NCBI GenBank assembly: GCA_964438735.1
Contig: CAYTLW010000012.1
Span: 37,628-101,627, forward strand
From: CAYTLW01 sp964438735
GTDB lineage: Bacteria; Myxococcota_A; UBA9042
Length of the DNA: 64,000 nt
Direction of reading: 5' to 3'
In this document: positions 54,704 through 63,248 of the stretch, piece after piece
Numbering within the stretch: the first letter of the stretch is position 1
Layout: the number at the start of each line of letters is the position of its first letter
Notes under the pieces: generated by a model
The model's input: only the letters and a program-made list of their open reading frames with translations
What the model was told of the DNA's origin: nothing
Database searches by the model: none
Position numbers and translations under genes: made by a program

Positions 54704-56824
54704 ATGCGAAAGACACTCCCGATCTCCTTCCTCTGCCTGACCATGTTGGTCGCTCTGCCACAGGTCGCTTCGGCGGTCCCCGGCACGGTAGCGGTGCACG
54801 GTGTTGTGCACGCCACCGGCGGCGCGCCCGGCGCCGACGGCAAATACCTGCTCAAGTTCGCCGTCTATGCCGCCGAGAAGGGCGGCACCGCGGCGTGGAG
54901 CGAGCAGGCGGTCCCAATCATCGTCCAGGGGGGCAGCTTCCGCCACGTGCTGGGCAAGACCAAACCGCTGACTGCGGAGCTCCTGGCGGCCCTGCCGACG
55001 GCGTGGTTGGGGGTGACCATCGATCTGGACCCGGAGCTTGCCCGTGTGCCGCTGCATAGCGTGGCCACCGCCATCAGCGCCGGCGGGCTGTCCTGCACCG
55101 GCTGCGTCAAGGCCGCTCACCTGGCCAACGGCGCCATCTCGGCCGACAAGGTCGGCTTCACCTACGCCGGCGCCAACGCCAAGGGCGGCGCTGCCACCTC
55201 CGCCCTTGACCTGCAATGCACCGGCTGCGTCACGGTCTCGGAGATGAAGTTCGACGGCGACGTCGATCTGGGCGGCAATGGCCTGAAGGCGAAGTCCATC
55301 TCCGCCGGCACCCTGAGCGCCGCGACGGTCAACGCGGCCGCCTTCGTCGGTGACGGCAGCAAACTCACCGGCATCAAGACCCCAGCGGGTGCCTGCAAGG
55401 GCAAGGGCGAGGTCGTGCAGGGCATCGCGCCCGACGGATCGCTGGTCTGCGTCAAGGGCGGCGGCGCTGATGGCCTGCCGCCGGATGGTATCGACGAGGT
55501 CTCCAACGACCTGATTCACAACCAGTTCGTGGACTCGGCCAAGAGCGCCAAGGCGATCCCCATCCCGGATAACAACCCCATCGGCGCCTTTGGCGAGCTC
55601 CTCTTCCCCGATGTGGGCCTGGCGCAGAAGCTGACGGTCAGCATCGCGCTCAAGAACTCGGACCTGTCCGCAGTCGCCGTGACCCTTTATGACCCCAACA
55701 ACGTCGGCTACGAGCTGCTCAAGCAGGGCCAGGGCAAGGGCACCAAGCTGGAGACCTCGTATCCGACCCCGAGCAAGCCGGCATCCGGCGACCTGACAAA
55801 GTGGGTGGGCAAGAACCCCAAGGGCAAGTGGCGCCTGAAGGTCGTCGACGGCAAGTTCTTCAACAACACCTACGACGGTGAAGTGAGCGCCTGGCACGTC
55901 GACATTCAGACCCTGTCGAGTCAGAAGATCCGCATCAAGGGCGACCTCTACGTGGACGGCATCGGTCACTTCGGCCAGGGCGTGCAATTGGGCAACGTGA
56001 AGACGCCCTGCAACGCCGCCAACGCCGGCGCCTTGCGCTTCACCGGCACGCTCTTCGAGGGCTGCACAGGCGATGCGTGGACGGCCTTCATCGCGCCTGG
56101 GGCTACCCAATCCAGCGCCCAGCAGGACTGCCTGACCATCAAGAAGATCTACCCGCAGGCGCAGAACGGCGTCTATTGGATCGACCCCAACGGCGGCAGC
56201 ACAGCCGACGCGGTGCAGGCGGTCTGCGACATGAAGCGCGATGGCGGCGGCTGGACCCTGGGCCTGAAGCATTGGTACCAGAGCGGCCTCAAAGGCAAGA
56301 CCGGCGCGTGGGGCAACGTCAGCAGTGCCCTGACCCTGAAGGGCACGCCCTACAAGCTCAGCGACGAGGTCATCCGCGGCGTCATCGGCAAGGATCAGAA
56401 CTTCGACGTGCTGCTTGACCAGGCTGGCTACAACGGCTCCTACTCCAACGCCAACAACGAGTACGTGGTGATCCGCAACTACACCGCCAAGTGGACCTGG
56501 GGGGGACTCGTCCCCGCGTCCAAGAGCACCACCATCTTCCGCTCCTATCGGCTGGCCGACCATGCCCTGGCCTGGGAGGGGAACTTCGCCTGTGGCAAGC
56601 CGGGCGGCTGGGGCATCAATTGCCTGAACGTGACCAAAGGCTCCAACCCCGCCGGCGGCGCCGGCTGCAAGATCAAGATGGGCAAGAAGACCAGCGGCAG
56701 CTGGCACCACGTCTACATGGCCGAGACCAACAGCGACTCGTACCTCTATTTGTGCAACGGCGCCCAGCACAGCTCCGGCCACAACATGAATCACCGGTAC
56801 TGGTTCCGCACGGCCAAGAAGTAG
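54704..56824 (+). CDS. Exported fibrinogen-like/P-domain surface protein
   Basis: A 706-residue exported protein; ATG 54704 follows AGGAG and the signal peptide ends near ASAV. An N-terminal beta domain (VHGVVHATGGAPGADGKYLL) is followed by two copies of a SCTGCVKAAHLANGAISADK-like segment. The middle (PIGAFGELLFPDVGLAQKL ... WRLKVVDGKFFNNTYDGEVS) resembles the proprotein-convertase P domain. The C-terminal 250 residues (QDCLTIKKIYPQAQNGVYWI, DMKRDGGGWTLGLKHWY) are fibrinogen-like. Similar architectures occur in myxobacterial surface proteins. A binding or adhesion role is likely. ArsS follows on the same strand, 145 bases on. Confidence 0.75.
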   Translation: MRKTLPISFLCLTMLVALPQVASAVPGTVAVHGVVHATGGAPGADGKYLLKFAVYAAEKGGTAAWSEQAVPIIVQGGSFRHVLGKTKPLTAELLAALPTAWLGVTIDLDPELARVPLHSVATAISAGGLSCTGCVKAAHLANGAISADKVGFTYAGANAKGGAATSALDLQCTGCVTVSEMKFDGDVDLGGNGLKAKSISAGTLSAATVNAAAFVGDGSKLTGIKTPAGACKGKGEVVQGIAPDGSLVCVKGGGADGLPPDGIDEVSNDLIHNQFVDSAKSAKAIPIPDNNPIGAFGELLFPDVGLAQKLTVSIALKNSDLSAVAVTLYDPNNVGYELLKQGQGKGTKLETSYPTPSKPASGDLTKWVGKNPKGKWRLKVVDGKFFNNTYDGEVSAWHVDIQTLSSQKIRIKGDLYVDGIGHFGQGVQLGNVKTPCNAANAGALRFTGTLFEGCTGDAWTAFIAPGATQSSAQQDCLTIKKIYPQAQNGVYWIDPNGGSTADAVQAVCDMKRDGGGWTLGLKHWYQSGLKGKTGAWGNVSSALTLKGTPYKLSDEVIRGVIGKDQNFDVLLDQAGYNGSYSNANNEYVVIRNYTAKWTWGGLVPASKSTTIFRSYRLADHALAWEGNFACGKPGGWGINCLNVTKGSNPAGGAGCKIKMGKKTSGSWHHVYMAETNSDSYLYLCNGAQHSSGHNMNHRYWFRTAKK

Positions 56825-56969
56825 CCGATCGACCGCCGCCACAGCCCCGCGCTCGCGCCCAGCTCGCGGTGACCGGATACAGCCAATGATGTAACGTGGC
56901 GCTCCGCCCGACGTCCGCATCGAAGCGGCGGCACGCCGCACATCACATCCATCCGGAGGCCCGTTGCCC

Positions 56970-58022
56970 ATGTCCCGTCGTCGGATCGCCGCCATCGCGC
57001 CGGAGCTCAAGCCCACTCGCCCCGCGCTGCGGGTGTTGGAAGGGCAGGGCGGTGGCCGCTTTGCGCGCAAGGTGCGCGAACATGGTGCGCCGCTACGGCG
57101 GACCGTCATCGATACCCTGCAGGTCAACGTCGGCAAGGTCTGCAACCAGGCGTGCAGTCACTGCCACGTGGATGCGGGACCGAAACGTACCGAGTCCATG
57201 AACCGGCAGACCGTCGAGCGGGTGCTCGCCCTGGTAGCCGCCAGCGATGAGATCCGCACCGTGGACATCACCGGTGGCGCGCCCGAGCTGAATCCGCATT
57301 TTCGTGACCTCGTGCGGGGTGCCCGCGACCTGGGCCGCCATGTCATCGACCGGTGCAACCTGACGGTCCTGCTGGAGCCCGGCCAGGAGGATCTGATCGA
57401 CTTCCTGGCCGAACATCGGGTCGAGGTCGTCTCCTCCCTGCCCTGCTACACCGCCGACAACGTCGACAAGCAGCGCGGCAAGGGCGTCTTCGGCCGCAGC
57501 ATCGAAGGCCTGCGCCGCCTCAACGCGCGCGGCTACGGCGATGGTCAGAGCGGCTTGCAGTTGAACCTGGTCTACAACCCTGGCGGCGCCTTCCTGCCGC
57601 CGGCCCAGGCCAGCCTGCAGGCGGATTACAAGACACGCCTGGCCGATGACTTCGGCATCGTCTTTGACCAGCTGTTCACGATCACCAACATGCCCATCGC
57701 GCGCTTCTCCACCTGGCTGCAGCAGCAAGGCCAGGCGGACGCGTACATGCAACTGCTCGAGACCAGCTTCAACCCCACCACCCTGCCAGCGCTCATGTGC
57801 CGTACCCAGCTGAGCATCGACTGGCAGGGGTGCATCTACGACTGCGACTTCAACCAGATGTTGGAGATTCCCGCCGCCGCTCCGATGGCCCCGGGACTCG
57901 CGCCGACCATCTTCGACCTCGCCTCCACCGCCGACTTGCACCAGGGGCCCATCCGCGTCGCCGACCACTGCCTGGGATGCACCGCAGGCGCCGGGTCCAG
58001 TTGTGGCGGCAGCCTCGACTGA
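56970..58022 (+). CDS. arsS: Arsenosugar-type radical SAM protein ArsS
   Basis: A 350-residue radical SAM enzyme of the ArsS (DUF3641) family. Cys58, Cys62 and Cys65 are in VCNQACSHCHVDAGPKR; SAM-binding is indicated by DITGGAPELNPHFR, and VIDRCNLTVLLEPGQED is a family hallmark. SPCGG-type C-terminal cysteines appear as GSSCGG, with CIYDCDFNQML before them. ArsS acts on S-adenosylmethionine and dimethylarsenical compounds in arsenosugar formation. No arsM or other ars gene is seen, so a different role for this member remains possible. ATG 56970 is chosen; TTG 56964 has the better-placed GGAGG. Confidence 0.85.
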   Translation: MSRRRIAAIAPELKPTRPALRVLEGQGGGRFARKVREHGAPLRRTVIDTLQVNVGKVCNQACSHCHVDAGPKRTESMNRQTVERVLALVAASDEIRTVDITGGAPELNPHFRDLVRGARDLGRHVIDRCNLTVLLEPGQEDLIDFLAEHRVEVVSSLPCYTADNVDKQRGKGVFGRSIEGLRRLNARGYGDGQSGLQLNLVYNPGGAFLPPAQASLQADYKTRLADDFGIVFDQLFTITNMPIARFSTWLQQQGQADAYMQLLETSFNPTTLPALMCRTQLSIDWQGCIYDCDFNQMLEIPAAAPMAPGLAPTIFDLASTADLHQGPIRVADHCLGCTAGAGSSCGGSLD

Positions 58023-58053
58023 ACGCTCCACGCGCCGCCGCCAGTGCGCGACC

Positions 58054-58083
58054 TGAAACAAGTCTGAAACGCTTCGTTGCACG
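58054..58083. promoter_or_regulatory. UAS-like sequence upstream of the sigma-54 regulator
   Basis: TGAAACAAG at 58054-58062 and CGTTGCA at 58075-58081 repeat elements of the UAS at 60014-60048, with a further TGAAACG between them. Shared sequence in front of the regulator and of its probable target operon suggests autoregulation. Inference from sequence similarity. Confidence 0.4.
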
Positions 58084-58155
58084 TGGGCGTTTCACGGCCT
58101 ACCTTGAACGTCGAGGTCGGCCGCCTTCACGCGACCGGTCGACCACGGAGGCCCC

Positions 58156-60013
58156 GTGAACGACGCCGTCATCGATGCCCCTGCCGGCATGTTCAATGAA
58201 CTCTGCGACCTGGCCGGCCTGGCGGCGTTTCAAGTCGACGGCGACCGCAACCTGACCGCCTGGAGCCCGGCGGTGGCCGAGTTGACCGGCTACGACGCCG
58301 ACGACGTGCTCGGTCTGCCCTGCGTGGTCGCCTTGCGCTGCCCGGAGTGTATGGGCGGCTGCGGCGTCTTCGAGCACGGCAGTGTGCGCGACATCCCGCT
58401 GAGCCTGCGCCGCAAGGATGGCTCGCTGGTGCGGGTGCGAAAGTCGGGCGCCACGCTGCCCGACGGCGAGGGCGGCGTCGGCGGCGGCGGGGGGGGGCCG
58501 GGCCCCGGCCCCCGCGGGCGCCCCCCGGGGGGGGGCCCGGGCGGGGGGGGGGGGCCCTCCACCCTGCATTGAGNNNNNNNNNNCGGGGGGGGCCCGGCGG
58601 CCGGCGGGCGGGGGCGGCGTCGGGGGCGCGGTCGAGGGCCTGCGACCGGCCGACGGCGGCGACCGACGGGATGGCTCCATGGATCGGCTGCTGGGCGCGC
58701 TGGGACGTGAGTGGCTGCTCACCGATGGACACTTCGCCATCACCGACCTGGCCGACACCCTGGCCGAGCGCATCGGACGGAGCGCCAGTCAGCTTCGCGG
58801 CAGCCACCTGGCAGACCTCTTCGGCGACGAGCTCTTCGGTCCCGACGCTGCATTCGGCAATGCGGTCGCGGCGGGCGAGCGAAGAGAGGGGTGGCGGGCG
58901 TCGCTGCGCACGGCCGCCGGCGAGGAGCCCGTCAGCCTGTCCGCAGGACGCATCGACGCCAGCGATGGCGGACGCATCTTCGCCTTGATCCGCGCCGACT
59001 CGGTGCCGGTGGCGTCCACGGACGTGCCACTCTTCGAGGGCATGGTGGCCCGTTCAACGGCCATGCAACGAATCGTCCGGGTCGTCGAGTTGTTGCGCGA
59101 TAACGACGCCACCGTGTTGATCACCGGCGCCAGCGGCACCGGCAAGGAGCTGGTCGCCCGCGCCCTGCACGCCCGCTCGCACCGGGCCCGTGGGCCTTTC
59201 GTGGCGGTGAATTGCGGGGCCTTGCCCGGCGAGTTGCTCGAGAGTGAGCTGTTCGGCCATGTGCGCGGCGCCTTCACAGGAGCGGTACGGGATCGCGCGG
59301 GCCGATTCGAGATCGCCGAGGGCGGCACCCTGCTCCTGGACGAGATCGGCGACATGCCGCTGCACCTGCAGGTCAAGCTCCTGCGGGTCCTGCAGACCGG
59401 CCAGTTCGAGCGCATCGGCGACAGCCGCTCGCGCAAGGCCGATGTGCGCGTCGTCGCCGCCACCCACATCGATCTGCCGCTGGCCATCGCCGAGCGCCGA
59501 TTCCGCGACGACCTCTACTATCGGTTGCGGGTGGTGCCCATCGACATCCCGCCGCTCTCCGAGCGCCCCGCAGACCTGCACGCCCTCATCGACCACCTGA
59601 TGGCTCGGGTGGGGCACGCTCGGGGCAGGGCGCTGCGCCTGTCGCCGGATGCCCGGGCAAAGCTGTCCGCACATCATTGGCCAGGCAACGTCCGCGAGCT
59701 GGACAACGCCCTGGAGTACGCGACCGCGGTCTGCGACGGGCAGACCGTGCACGTGGCCGACCTGCCAGCCGAAATCCGCGATGGCGTGGCCCTGGTCAGC
59801 GCGGCTGCCAGGCCTCCGGTGGCCGCCAGCCCGCCCGTGAGCGATGGAGACATCGAACGCTGCGACGACCTGACGCCCGACGAAGCCGCCGAGGCGGCAG
59901 CCATTCGACAGGCGCTGGCGGAGACGCGATATCGTCGGGTCGAGGCGGCGCAACGCCTGGGCATGAGCCGCACCACGCTCTGGCGCAAGATGAAGCAATA
60001 CCGACTGGGCTGA
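58156..60013 (+). CDS. Sigma-54-dependent transcriptional activator (PAS-AAA-Fis)
   Basis: An enhancer-binding activator. The GTG start at 58156 follows GGAGG. The N-terminus is a PAS-like sensor with a Cys motif (RCPECMGGCGVF) that may bind metal or an iron-sulfur cluster. The AAA domain has Walker A GASGTGKE, the sigma-54-contacting GAFTGA and TLLLDEIGDM; a Fis-type helix-turn-helix ends it (RRVEAAQRLGMSRTTLWRKM). A gap of 10 N at 58574-58583, flanked by G/C homopolymer, interrupts the frame. GGCGGCGTCGG at 58471 and again at 58613 shows that about 142 bases are artefact; removing them rejoins the frame exactly, giving 571 residues. It probably controls the sulfur operon downstream. Confidence 0.88.
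58482..58612. other. Assembly artefact: homopolymer runs and N gap
   Basis: G/C homopolymers and the only N run of the window (58574-58583) sit inside the activator gene. The sequence has a composition unlike any gene here. The flanking copies of GGCGGCGTCGG (58471 and 58613) indicate overlapping contig ends. Confidence 0.85.
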
Positions 60014-60048
60014 AACAAGGTTGCAACGAAACGTTGCAACAACTTGTT
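60014..60048. promoter_or_regulatory. Dyad UAS for the sigma-54 activator
   Basis: AACAAG-GTTGCAAC (60014-60027) and GTTGCAAC-AA-CTTGTT (60033-60048) form a dyad. The 8-base core GTTGCAAC is itself a palindrome and occurs twice, 13 bases apart. It lies about 120 bases upstream of the -24/-12 promoter, the normal position for an enhancer-binding site, and directly after the activator stop codon. Confidence 0.6.
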
Positions 60049-60168
60049 CCGAATCGTTCCATTCGCGCTTCGCCGGGCCTCTCTTCAAGTCCGCCGAAGA
60101 CTGCGAGCTCAATCCCAACTGGTTGCAATTACGCCAATACGCGGTCGCGGACGTCAAAATCGGCGGTC

Positions 60169-60184
60169 TGGCACGAGGTCTGCA
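60169..60184 (+). promoter_or_regulatory. Sigma-54 (-24/-12) promoter
   Basis: TGGCACGAGGTCTGCA matches the consensus TGGCAC-N5-TTGCA with one mismatch and the required spacing between GG (-24) and GC (-12). The oxidoreductase starts 73 bases further on. Together with the neighbouring activator and dyad this is a convincing promoter. Confidence 0.75.
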
Positions 60185-60256
60185 CCAAGGAAGGGCGCGG
60201 GGCGCCTTCGACGCCTCCACCACGCCGCCGGAGTTGGCGGCCTCGAGAGGCAGACC

Positions 60257-61486
60257 ATGAAACATGTCCTGATCCTGGGTGCCGGCACGGCGGGCACCAT
60301 GATGGCCAACAAGCTGGTCGGCCTGCTGCCGGCGGAGCAATGGCGCATCACCGTCCTGGACCGCGACGACGCCCACATCTACCAGCCCGGCCTGCTCTTC
60401 GTGCCCTTTGGCGACGAGGATCCCGACGGCCTGGTCCGCCCACGCAGCACGATCCTGGCCCCCGAGGTGGAACTGCGCCTCGAAAAGATCGAGCGCCTGG
60501 ACCCGGACAGCCGCACCGTGGTGCTGGCCAGCGGCGACCGGCTTCGCTGGGATGTCCTGGTGGTGGCCACAGGCACCCGCATCGCGCCCGAGGAGACCAC
60601 GGGTCTGGTGGGGCCGGGCTGGGGCAAGAACATCTTCGACTTCTACACCCTGCCGGGGGCCACCGCGCTGGGCCGATTCCTCGACCGCTGGCACGGCGGC
60701 CGACTGGTGCTCAACGTGGTCGACATGCCCATCAAGTGTCCTGTGGCACCACTGGAGTTCCTGTTCCTGGCTGACGCCTTCTTCACCAAGCGTGGGATTC
60801 GCGGCGCCGTCGACCTGGTCTACGCCACGCCGCTGGATGCGGCCTTCACCAAACCCAAGGCGGCGGCATTGCTCGGCGACATGCTGGCCAGCAGGGGCAT
60901 CCGTGTGGAGACCGACTTCTCCACCTCTGAAGTGCATGGGCAAGAGCGCTCCCTGGAGTCCTGGGACGGGCGGCGGTTGGACTACGACCTGCTGGTCACC
61001 ATCCCCGTACACAAGGGCAGCGAATTGATCGAACGGTCAGGCATGGGCGATGCCATGGCCTTTGTGGAGACCGACAAGCAGACGCTGCAGAGCAAGCGTT
61101 GGCAGCACGTCTTCGCTATCGGCGACGCGACCGACCTGCCCGCCTCGAAAGCCGGCTCGGTGGCACATTTCCAGGCCGAGGTGCTGGTCGACAATATCGT
61201 GCGCTACGCCAACGGGCGCCAGCTGCACCCTGGATTCGACGGCCACGCCAATTGCTTCATCGAGACGGGCCACGACAAGGCCATCCTCATCGACTTCAAC
61301 TACGACACGGAGCCGCTGCCGGGCAAGTTCCCGCTGCCCGTGGTCGGGCCCTTCGACCTGCTTCGCGAGAGTCGCATCAACCACCTCGGCAAGCTGGGCT
61401 TCAAGTGGATGTACTGGAACCTGCTCCTCAAGGGCGAGGAGCTGCCCATCGACCATCGCATGGTCATGGCGGGGAAGTGGCGATGA
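60257..61486 (+). CDS. Sulfide:quinone oxidoreductase-like flavoprotein
   Basis: A 409-residue FAD enzyme. The nucleotide-binding motif is LILGAGTAGTMMANKL at the N-terminus; the second is ATGTRIAP, and the C-terminal FAIGDATDLPASKAGSVAHF closes the FAD domain. It has only two Cys, Cys161 in PIKCPVAP and Cys333 in ANCFIET, positions that correspond to the sulfide-oxidising pair of type III-like SQR. Such enzymes sit at the membrane, oxidise sulfide to polysulfide and pass electrons to quinone; the C-terminal stretch (FKWMYWNLLLKG) could be the membrane anchor. It starts 73 bases after a sigma-54 promoter and its stop overlaps the next start (ATGA). Confidence 0.85.
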   Translation: MKHVLILGAGTAGTMMANKLVGLLPAEQWRITVLDRDDAHIYQPGLLFVPFGDEDPDGLVRPRSTILAPEVELRLEKIERLDPDSRTVVLASGDRLRWDVLVVATGTRIAPEETTGLVGPGWGKNIFDFYTLPGATALGRFLDRWHGGRLVLNVVDMPIKCPVAPLEFLFLADAFFTKRGIRGAVDLVYATPLDAAFTKPKAAALLGDMLASRGIRVETDFSTSEVHGQERSLESWDGRRLDYDLLVTIPVHKGSELIERSGMGDAMAFVETDKQTLQSKRWQHVFAIGDATDLPASKAGSVAHFQAEVLVDNIVRYANGRQLHPGFDGHANCFIETGHDKAILIDFNYDTEPLPGKFPLPVVGPFDLLRESRINHLGKLGFKWMYWNLLLKGEELPIDHRMVMAGKWR

Positions 61487-62577
61487 TCACCGGACTGGAC
61501 CCGGCCGCGGCCGGCGGAGGAGCGACCATCAACCACCAACCACCCAAGACGGACGCGCCACAGAACGGGGCCGGTCTAGCGGGGGCCAATCCGGACGCCA
61601 ACCGGGCATCGGTCGCCGAGCAGATCGTCGCCGAACAGGACGTGGCGACCCTGCACGCCAAGGTCGACGCCTTGACCGCCCAGGTCGCGACCCTGGTGGA
61701 GCGGCAGCGCTGGCAGTCCGAGCTCGTCGGCGAGGCGATGCCCATCGTCAAGCTGGGCATGGATGCCATGTCCGAGCGCCTGCAGACCCTGGAGGAAGGG
61801 GGCTGGGTGCGTTTCGGCGAGGCCGTGATGGGCATTGGCGAGCGCATCGTCGGCACCTATGGCCCCGATGATGTGGCCGAACTCGGCGACGCCATCGTCG
61901 GCATCCTGGACACCGTTCGCTCCATGACCCAGCCGGCCATTCTCAACGTGGCCAACAACGCCAGCGCGGCGATCGAACGCGCTGACGAGGTGGCCCCCGT
62001 GGGCATGGTGGGCATGGTCAAGGCCTCGCAGGATGACGACGTCCAGCGCGGCATGGCGGTGATGCTCGAGGTGCTGCGCAACGTCGGCAAGGGCGTGCGT
62101 AGAGCGAAGTTGGAACGGCGGCTGGGTGGCCAGCGGCCTCGACCTGCGGCGGCGGACCGCCGACGAACTGCCCCCCCGGCACAGGCGGTCCGTCCGCGGC
62201 AGGTTCGAACCAACAACGGCGCGGCTCCGGCCTGCGCCATCACCCAACCGGGGCCAGCAGCCACGGTCTCGCCCATGCCGGAGCTGGGCGTCCCGCTCAC
62301 CGACGAGGGCTACCTGGCCGATCCCCACGATTGGTCGGAGGAGCTGGCCGGCAAGCTGGCCGCCACCGTCGGCGTGGCCGAGCTGGGCGAGCAGCACTGG
62401 CAGGTGATCCACTTCGCTCGGACCGAGTTCCTCGACAAAAGCGTCTCGCCCAACATCCGCCGGTTGACGGGTGGCACGGGGCTGAACACGCGACAGGTCT
62501 ACCAGCTCTTCCCCAAGGCGCCGGGCAAATCCATCGCCCGCGTCGCCGGCATCCCCAAACCCGCAGGTTGCATCTGA
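61483..62577 (+). CDS. DUF1641-TusE fusion protein
   Basis: A 364-residue fusion. The N-terminal 60 residues are low-complexity. Residues about 60-210 are helical with a DUF1641-like pattern (GEAVMGIGERIVGTYGPDD, then VAPVGMVGMVKASQDDDVQRG). A Pro/Arg linker leads to residues 267-364, a TusE/DsrC-type sulfur-carrier domain (DEGYLADPHDWSEELAGKLA, VSPNIRRLTGGTG, GIPKPAGCI). The penultimate Cys363 is the sulfur-accepting Cys; the second DsrC Cys, eleven residues before it, is replaced (SIARVAG), so it is the one-Cys TusE type. In other genomes DUF1641 and TusE are usually separate neighbours. Start ATG 61483 overlaps the preceding stop. Confidence 0.8.
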   Translation: MITGLDPAAAGGGATINHQPPKTDAPQNGAGLAGANPDANRASVAEQIVAEQDVATLHAKVDALTAQVATLVERQRWQSELVGEAMPIVKLGMDAMSERLQTLEEGGWVRFGEAVMGIGERIVGTYGPDDVAELGDAIVGILDTVRSMTQPAILNVANNASAAIERADEVAPVGMVGMVKASQDDDVQRGMAVMLEVLRNVGKGVRRAKLERRLGGQRPRPAAADRRRTAPPAQAVRPRQVRTNNGAAPACAITQPGPAATVSPMPELGVPLTDEGYLADPHDWSEELAGKLAATVGVAELGEQHWQVIHFARTEFLDKSVSPNIRRLTGGTGLNTRQVYQLFPKAPGKSIARVAGIPKPAGCI

Positions 62578-62600
62578 CAGCCCACACACAGGAGGACCCC

Positions 62601-63110
62601 ATGCATATGGCCACCGCACAACCCTCGCCTGGCAGCGGCGTGGGCACCCACACCACCCGCAAAGTCGCCCTCATCGTCTCCAAGGGCGGTCTGGACGAGG
62701 TCTACCCGGCCTACATCCTGGCCAACGCGGCCCGGCAGTCCGACATCGAGGCGATGATCTTCTTCACCTTCTATGGCCTCGACGCCATCACCGACAAGAA
62801 GGTCGACCACCTCCACGTGAACATGGCGGGCAATCCCACCAGCCCGATCCCGACGGTGGTGGCCGGGCTGCCCGGCATGGAGAGCTTTGCCGCCCACATG
62901 ATGCGCAAGCGCATGGAAGACCTGGACCTGCCGGGAGCGCGCGAGATGATCGAGATCCTCGACCAGGCCGGGGTCGAGCTCTACGGCTGCCAGTTGGCCA
63001 TGGAAATGATGAAACTGAACAACGAGGACCTGCTGCCAGAGGTGAAGGACGTGATCACGGCGTCGGACTTCTACGACATGACCAACGGCGCTCAGATCAT
63101 CTTCACGTAG
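62601..63110 (+). CDS. DsrE/DsrF-like sulfur-relay protein
   Basis: A 169-residue protein of the DsrE/DsrF/DsrH-like fold, which carries or passes on sulfur as a persulfide. KVALIVSKGGLDEVYPAYIL opens the domain, and the conserved Cys130 stands in ELYGCQLAMEMM, the usual position for the active Cys. ATG 62601 follows GGAGG. It is 23 bases after the TusE fusion and completes the sulfide-oxidation and sulfur-relay operon. Similar SQR-DUF1641-TusE-DsrE clusters occur in sulfur-oxidising and hydrothermal bacteria. Confidence 0.85.
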   Translation: MHMATAQPSPGSGVGTHTTRKVALIVSKGGLDEVYPAYILANAARQSDIEAMIFFTFYGLDAITDKKVDHLHVNMAGNPTSPIPTVVAGLPGMESFAAHMMRKRMEDLDLPGAREMIEILDQAGVELYGCQLAMEMMKLNNEDLLPEVKDVITASDFYDMTNGAQIIFT

Positions 63111-63117
63111 CCCACCT

Positions 63118-63157
63118 GTGCGCACTCGGGCGGTGACAATTCGCCCCACTTGCGCAC
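63118..63157. terminator. Hairpin after the sulfur operon
   Basis: GTGCGCA (63118-63124) pairs with TGCGCAC (63151-63157), and inside it GGGCG (63128-63132) pairs with CGCCC (63142-63146). It lies eight bases after the DsrE stop. No T-tract follows, so it is a stem without the classical tail, perhaps a processing or weak termination site. Confidence 0.45.
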
Positions 63158-63248
63158 GCGATTGCGAAAAAGGCCGGGACCGACCGCCCGGCAACGCGTA
63201 CCTTCCGCCGACCGTGGCTGACCCGACAGCCCGGAAAGCTGGAGGAAT

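Noticed and set aside
58347..58572. Separate short proteins in the G/C-rich stretch
   Set aside because: Translations are Gly/Pro/Arg homopolymer next to the N gap, which is an assembly artefact.
59054..61012. Minus-strand frame over activator and oxidoreductase
   Set aside because: It crosses two real genes and the promoter region and has no domain; it is an antisense artefact.
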